Shown piece after piece: positions 50,957 to 54,331 of a DNA stretch of 54,331 bases. The DNA is taken from positions 125,479-179,809 of the forward strand of contig DEFA01000050.1 of NCBI GenBank assembly GCA_002350525.1, read 5' to 3'. Both the position numbers and the translations under genes were made by a program. The stretch comes from Lachnospiraceae bacterium UBA2864 (GTDB lineage Bacteria; Bacillota; Clostridia; Lachnospirales; Lachnospiraceae). Position 1 is the first letter of the stretch; each line of letters starts with the position of its first letter. Below the pieces are notes generated by a model that saw nothing but the letters and a program-made list of their open reading frames with translations, did not search any database and was not told where the DNA came from.

Positions 50957-51910
50957 CTATCTTCTTGCACGACCCATGATTCTGAGAAGTCTCAGGAAGA
51001 GGTTGATGAAGTCAAGATAAAGCTGCATAGCTCCGTAAAGACCTATAACCATTGGGTCAAGTCCTATATTGGAAGAAGCCATCTTCTTGATCTTCTGAAC
51101 ATCGTATGCTGTAAGTCCTAAGAATATGATGATTCCTGCTATTGTAAGGAACATGTCGAATCCTGATGAATGCATGAACATGTTAACAACAGAACCAAGA
51201 ATAATTCCTATAAGACCTATTAAAAGGATATTTCCTAACTTTGTAAGATCCATCTTTGCGAAGTATCCGGCAGCTGCCATGATACCGAACACGATAGCTG
51301 TAATAAAGAATACCTGAGCAATTGAGCTTGAAGTATATACATAGAATATTACAGAAAGTGTAAGTGCATTTACAACACAGTATAAGAAGAAAAGAACTGC
51401 TGACATCATAACATTATTCTTCTTCATAGCTGATGTTGCTGCAAACACAAGAACGAGCTCTGCAACGAAGCATACGATAATACCTACAGGGCCTGCCTTA
51501 AAAATGAAATCCGCCTGAGCTGCGATAAGAGCCGTAATACCTGTTATGAGAAGTGCCATAAACATAACGAGGAAACTCTTTACAAGTACATCATTAACTG
51601 CCGCATCTGAAATTGCATGAGGCATAGGTACTGCTGCGGAATTCTGATTTCCGTAGAAACCGCCGTTTGGTCCGTAAGGATTCTGTCCGCCATACGGATT
51701 TTGTCCGTAAGGATTCTGATTACCATACGGATTCTGGTTGCCATACGGATTCTGTCCGCCATACGGATTGGTGTTATAGGTGTTCTGCTGTGAAGCACCC
51801 TGATTGCTGCTAAGATCAGTATCAGAACTACTCTGATTGAGACGGTACTTGCTGCCGCCTTCAGAAGATGTATTCTGATAATAATCATTGCTGTCATAAT
51901 TGTTATCCAT
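50957..51910 (-). CDS. Bax inhibitor-1/YccA-family membrane protein with Tyr/Gly/Asn repeat tail
   Basis: A 317-residue protein. The first ~95 residues are disordered and hold a NPYGNQ/NPYGGQ repeat (about 48-82). From about 105 it is a seven-helix Bax inhibitor-1 domain (PF01027), with SFLVMFMALLITGITAL to the conserved ending GLTAYDVQKIKKMA and GLYGAMQLYLDFINLFLRLLRIMG. Bacterial members are pH-gated calcium leak channels or FtsH regulators; function here is not known. GGAGG precedes the ATG. It has its own promoter and terminator. Confidence 0.93.
   Translation of the reverse strand: MDNNYDSNDYYQNTSSEGGSKYRLNQSSSDTDLSSNQGASQQNTYNTNPYGGQNPYGNQNPYGNQNPYGQNPYGGQNPYGPNGGFYGNQNSAAVPMPHAISDAAVNDVLVKSFLVMFMALLITGITALIAAQADFIFKAGPVGIIVCFVAELVLVFAATSAMKKNNVMMSAVLFFLYCVVNALTLSVIFYVYTSSSIAQVFFITAIVFGIMAAAGYFAKMDLTKLGNILLIGLIGIILGSVVNMFMHSSGFDMFLTIAGIIIFLGLTAYDVQKIKKMASSNIGLDPMVIGLYGAMQLYLDFINLFLRLLRIMGRARR
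51671..51769 (-). repeat. In-frame NPYGNQ-type repeat of the Bax inhibitor-1 gene
   Basis: About six copies of a 15-18-base unit coding NPYG(G/N)Q lie in the tail of the gene; the bases are nearly the same in each copy. Confidence 0.8.
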
Positions 51911-51967
51911 GATAAACCCTCCTAGAATAAATAATTAACACTTTTATCCCTCAATTAATCACAGAGA

Positions 51968-51996
51968 ATAATACCATCATTTCGCACAAAATACAA
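51968..51996 (-). promoter_or_regulatory. Promoter of the Bax inhibitor-1 gene
   Basis: On the minus strand TTGTAT (51991-51996) and TATTAT (51968-51973) are 17 bases apart, about 60 bases before the start. Confidence 0.6.
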
Positions 51997-52034
51997 GATA
52001 TGACCGATGGAATTTCATACTCTCTTAATATTTT

Positions 52035-53213
52035 CTAGTGGTGGAAGAGTCTGATTCCGGTAAATGCCATAGCGATATTATATTTATCGCAGGTCTCGAT
52101 AACATTGTCATCTCTTATAGATCCGCCCGGCTGAGCAATATACTCTACACCGCTTCTGTGAGCTCTCTCAACATTGTCACCGAATGGGAAGAATGCGTCT
52201 GAACCGAGAGCTACGCCTGTATTCTGAGCAAGCCATGCCTTACGCTCTTCACGTGTAAATACTGCAGGCTTCTCTGTAAAGAACTTCTGCCACTCACCAT
52301 CACCGATAACATCCTCATAATCATCGCTGATATATACATCGATCGTGTTATCTCTGTCTGCCCTTCTGATATCATCCTTGAAAGGAAGGTTAAGAACCTG
52401 CGGTGCCTGACGAAGGAACCACTTATCAGCCTTGTCACCGGCAAGTCTTGTACAATGAACTCTTGACTGCTGACCTGCTCCGATACCGATAGCCTGTCCT
52501 CCCTTTACGTAGCATACAGAGTTGGACTGTGTATACTTAAGAGTGATCATAGCAATCGCGAGATCTATCTTAGCCGACTCAGGAATTTCCTTATTGGCTG
52601 TTACAACATTATCAAAGAAATGCTCATCGATATTAAGTTCATTTCTTCCCTGCTCAAATGTAACACCATATACATCCTTCTGCTCAAGCGGAGCAGGAAT
52701 ATAATCAGGGTCGATCTGGATTACACAGTAATTGCCGTTCTTCTTAGCCTTGAGAAGCGCAAGTGCCTCGTCTGTATATCCCGGAGCGATTATTCCGTCC
52801 GATACTTCTCTCTTAACGAGCTTTGCTGTATCCTCATCACATACATCCGAAAGTGAGATGAAATCTCCGAATGAAGACATTCTGTCAGCACCTCTTGCTC
52901 TTGCATAAGCCGATGCAAGCGGTGAAAGTTCTCCCATATCCTCAACCCAGTATATCTTCTTCTCGATATCGGTAAGAGGTGTTCCTACTGCAGCACCTGC
53001 AGGCGAAACATGCTTGAAGCTTGTTGCTGCCGGAAGACCTGTAGCCTTTTTAAGTTCCTTAACAAGCTGCCAGCCGTTGAAAGCATCAAGAAGATTTATA
53101 AATCCCGGCTTTCCGTTAACTACTGTGAACGGAAGCTCTCCGTCGCCCTTCATAAAAACTCTTGAAGGCTTCTGATTAGGGTTACATCCGTACTTTAATT
53201 CCAATTCTTTCAT
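52035..53213 (-). CDS. purH: AICAR formyltransferase, stand-alone (PurH C-terminal type)
   Basis: A 392-residue protein with only the AICAR formyltransferase half of PurH. It moves a formyl group from 10-formyl-THF to AICAR, making FAICAR. The active-site block is SFKHVSPAGAAVG (about 46-58), with FGDFISLSDVCDE and HRSGVEYIAQPGGSIRDD following. The IMP cyclohydrolase half is missing but is supplied by the upstream gene, 49 bases away. It is under the ZTP riboswitch. Confidence 0.96.
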   Translation of the reverse strand: MKELELKYGCNPNQKPSRVFMKGDGELPFTVVNGKPGFINLLDAFNGWQLVKELKKATGLPAATSFKHVSPAGAAVGTPLTDIEKKIYWVEDMGELSPLASAYARARGADRMSSFGDFISLSDVCDEDTAKLVKREVSDGIIAPGYTDEALALLKAKKNGNYCVIQIDPDYIPAPLEQKDVYGVTFEQGRNELNIDEHFFDNVVTANKEIPESAKIDLAIAMITLKYTQSNSVCYVKGGQAIGIGAGQQSRVHCTRLAGDKADKWFLRQAPQVLNLPFKDDIRRADRDNTIDVYISDDYEDVIGDGEWQKFFTEKPAVFTREERKAWLAQNTGVALGSDAFFPFGDNVERAHRSGVEYIAQPGGSIRDDNVIETCDKYNIAMAFTGIRLFHH

Positions 53214-53262
53214 CTTGTTCTCCTCACTTTGATTTTTTCAATATAGGGGCATCCCCTGTAAA

Positions 53263-53976
53263 TTACTGATTCTTGTTTACGATTCTTGTCTCGTAATGTC
53301 CTGTCTCAATATCGATGAAACGTGTGAAAAGCGAAACCTTGTTATCTTCATTAATAGCCTTCCATACAATATCAGTAAACTCATCAAGATCATCTGTAGG
53401 AATTGTAACAGGTGTAGGCTCTCCCTCATAACTCGGAAGCGGATTGCCGTCACCCATATATGTATGTATGAAATGTCCTTCACCTGCAAAAGGATTATCA
53501 TAGCTGAATGCAAATCTTAAACACTGATCAGGATCTCCGTTATTGGACTTAAGGATTGACATCTCGTATGTATAACCGCCTTCGATATGAAGAACACCTG
53601 AGATTCTAGGTGTATAGTTCGGGCCATCCGGCTCAAACTCACGATTTCTGAGTGACTCTTCAAAGGTATCGCCCTGATCCATGTTCTCGAAAATTGTATC
53701 TGTCTGGTCACCGTTGGTAACGATAGTATCTGTTCCGCGCACTCTTACAGGTGCATAAATGATAAGGCTTGGATCCTCAAGCTTTGCAGGGTCAAATGCT
53801 TCTGTTCTGATGCCTTCGCCCTCAGTAACGAAGACTCTGTTACGGCTGTTTTCCGAACGACCCATGATGAAGTAAGCAATAGCTGCCTTCTTTCCGTCAG
53901 GTGTTCTTCCGATCACGATTCCTCTTCCCGGATAGGTTGTTGCTGATAACTCTTCTGCAAGGTTCAGTCTTTTCAT
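53263..53976 (-). CDS. IMP cyclohydrolase, PurO-type
   Basis: A 237-residue IMP cyclohydrolase of the PurO-like family (PF07826), closing FAICAR to IMP; the N-terminal text YPGRGIVIGRTPDGKKAAIA and the ending HYETRIVNKN are family-typical. The start is the second ATG, at 53976, 6 bases after AGGAGG; the first ATG touches the ribosome site. It stands in for the missing half of PurH. The ZTP riboswitch lies directly upstream and controls this gene and the formyltransferase. Confidence 0.93.
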   Translation of the reverse strand: MKRLNLAEELSATTYPGRGIVIGRTPDGKKAAIAYFIMGRSENSRNRVFVTEGEGIRTEAFDPAKLEDPSLIIYAPVRVRGTDTIVTNGDQTDTIFENMDQGDTFEESLRNREFEPDGPNYTPRISGVLHIEGGYTYEMSILKSNNGDPDQCLRFAFSYDNPFAGEGHFIHTYMGDGNPLPSYEGEPTPVTIPTDDLDEFTDIVWKAINEDNKVSLFTRFIDIETGHYETRIVNKNQ

Positions 53977-54023
53977 GTTCATCCTCCTAAAATATTAATA
54001 TTATTAAGCATAATTCCGCGGTT

Positions 54024-54130
54024 AAAAAAAGCGGCCGCCCGGGCTTTTAAACCCAGACGGCCGGTTAATCCTTAAATCTGTCGTGCTCCCCGTGGTAAAC
54101 TCCACTTTAATCCGTCAGTCACACGAACAT
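54024..54130 (-). promoter_or_regulatory. ZTP/ZMP riboswitch (pfl RNA) with terminator
   Basis: On the minus strand the leader has the pfl/ZTP core: CGTGTGACTGACGG, then GTGGAG...ACCACGGGGAGCACGA forming the pseudoknot hairpin, then GCCGTCTGGGTTTAAAAGCC with its complement CCCGGGCGGC, followed by seven Ts (54024-54030). ZTP or ZMP rises when folate is low and formylation of AICAR stalls; binding then stops the terminator and turns on the IMP-forming genes. This is the expected target of ZTP switches. Confidence 0.95.
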
Positions 54131-54134
54131 ATTT

Positions 54135-54163
54135 AGTTTAAACTGCTGTCTCTTTAAAGTCAA
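54135..54163 (-). promoter_or_regulatory. Promoter of the ZTP-controlled purine genes
   Basis: On the minus strand TTGACT (54158-54163) and TAAACT (54135-54140) are exactly 17 bases apart, giving a transcript start just before the aptamer. Confidence 0.85.
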
Positions 54164-54172
54164 GACTCATTA

Positions 54173-54331
54173 TTACTGATTATTTGTCGGATCCTGATAC
54201 TGCTGCTGTGCATACTGCTGTGACGGATCTACATACTGCTGGCTCTGGTCGTAAGCCTGCTGTGCATATTGCTGTGCCTGATCGTATGCTCCCTGGGCTG
54301 CATCATAGCCCTGCTGCGCATACTGCTGTGT
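54173..54331 (-). CDS. C-terminus of a Gln/Tyr/Ala-rich protein (cut at window edge)
   Basis: The minus strand is open from the window edge to TAA at 54173, giving 52 codons, with another TAA right after. The text is a QQY/AQQ-type repeat (for example AQQAYDQSQQYVDPSQQYAQ) ending PTNNQ. It is a disordered tail; the folded part lies outside the window. Similar Gln/Tyr-rich tails are found on small membrane or zinc-ribbon proteins here, but the identity is unknown. Confidence 0.75.
   Translation of the reverse strand, partial: TQQYAQQGYDAAQGAYDQAQQYAQQAYDQSQQYVDPSQQYAQQQYQDPTNNQ

Noticed and set aside
1..54331. Mobile elements, prophage, tRNA or rRNA genes
   Set aside because: No transposase, integrase, phage or cloverleaf-like sequence was seen in any gap.

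Overview
This window comes from an anaerobic Firmicute of class Clostridia, most likely family Lachnospiraceae; the genus cannot be fixed. The signs are intermediate GC, clostridial-type promoters and ribosome binding sites, a purine branch split into a PurO-type IMP cyclohydrolase plus a stand-alone AICAR formyltransferase under a ZTP riboswitch, a radical SAM/SPASM enzyme, an HD-GYP-type phosphodiesterase, a GerMN domain and VYGPP-repeat lipoprotein. There is no insertion sequence, phage, tRNA, rRNA or CRISPR array. It reads as chromosomal core and near-core genes, nearly all on the minus strand; gltX, a TetR regulator and an M23 hydrolase are the only plus-strand genes.

Layout. 1-2.7 kb: a cut RlaP-type nucleotidyltransferase, a nitroreductase and a two-domain flavodoxin-like reductase. 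2.8-6.2 kb: envelope operon (Lgt-like protein, repeat-tailed membrane protein, acyltransferase-3, DUF2974 hydrolase). 6.3-7.9 kb: acidic membrane-anchored protein. 8.1-9.6 kb: gltX, convergent with a YihY/BrkB protein across a long hairpin. 10.9-11.1 kb: a structured RNA with its own promoter and terminator, probably 6S RNA. 11.2-18.2 kb: ppk, a histidine kinase fused to GerMN domains, and comEC, overlapping end to end. 18.3-27.4 kb: an AgcS symporter; a LemA/MMPL/YhgE-like set facing a TetR regulator; an M23 hydrolase. 27.5-28.8 kb: a double-HD protein.

28.9-39.6 kb is the most interesting part: nine tightly packed minus-strand genes read zinc-ribbon membrane protein, radical SAM/SPASM, MBOAT, SGNH, DltA-like adenylation enzyme, PLP-dependent decarboxylase, DltC-like carrier, PgeF, TagF-like polymerase. 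Adenylation enzyme, carrier, MBOAT and SGNH form a Dlt-type route for putting an aminoacyl ester on a surface polymer. The decarboxylase sits between the adenylation and carrier genes, where a normal dlt operon has none. My inference is that the group added is a decarboxylated omega-amino acid (such as beta-alanine or GABA) or another modified aminoacyl group rather than plain D-alanine, and that the acceptor is the polymer made by the last gene.

39.8-54.3 kb: a Met/Gly/Asn-rich zinc-ribbon protein; a lipoprotein, two-part sensor kinase and LuxR-type regulator; citrate synthase, mnmA, cardiolipin synthase, proC, a YkgJ-type protein, a Bax inhibitor-1 protein with a repeat tail, the ZTP-controlled purine genes, and the 3' end of a Gln/Tyr-rich protein. 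Many start codons were moved inward to the ATG, GTG or TTG with a good Shine-Dalgarno; each case is noted.
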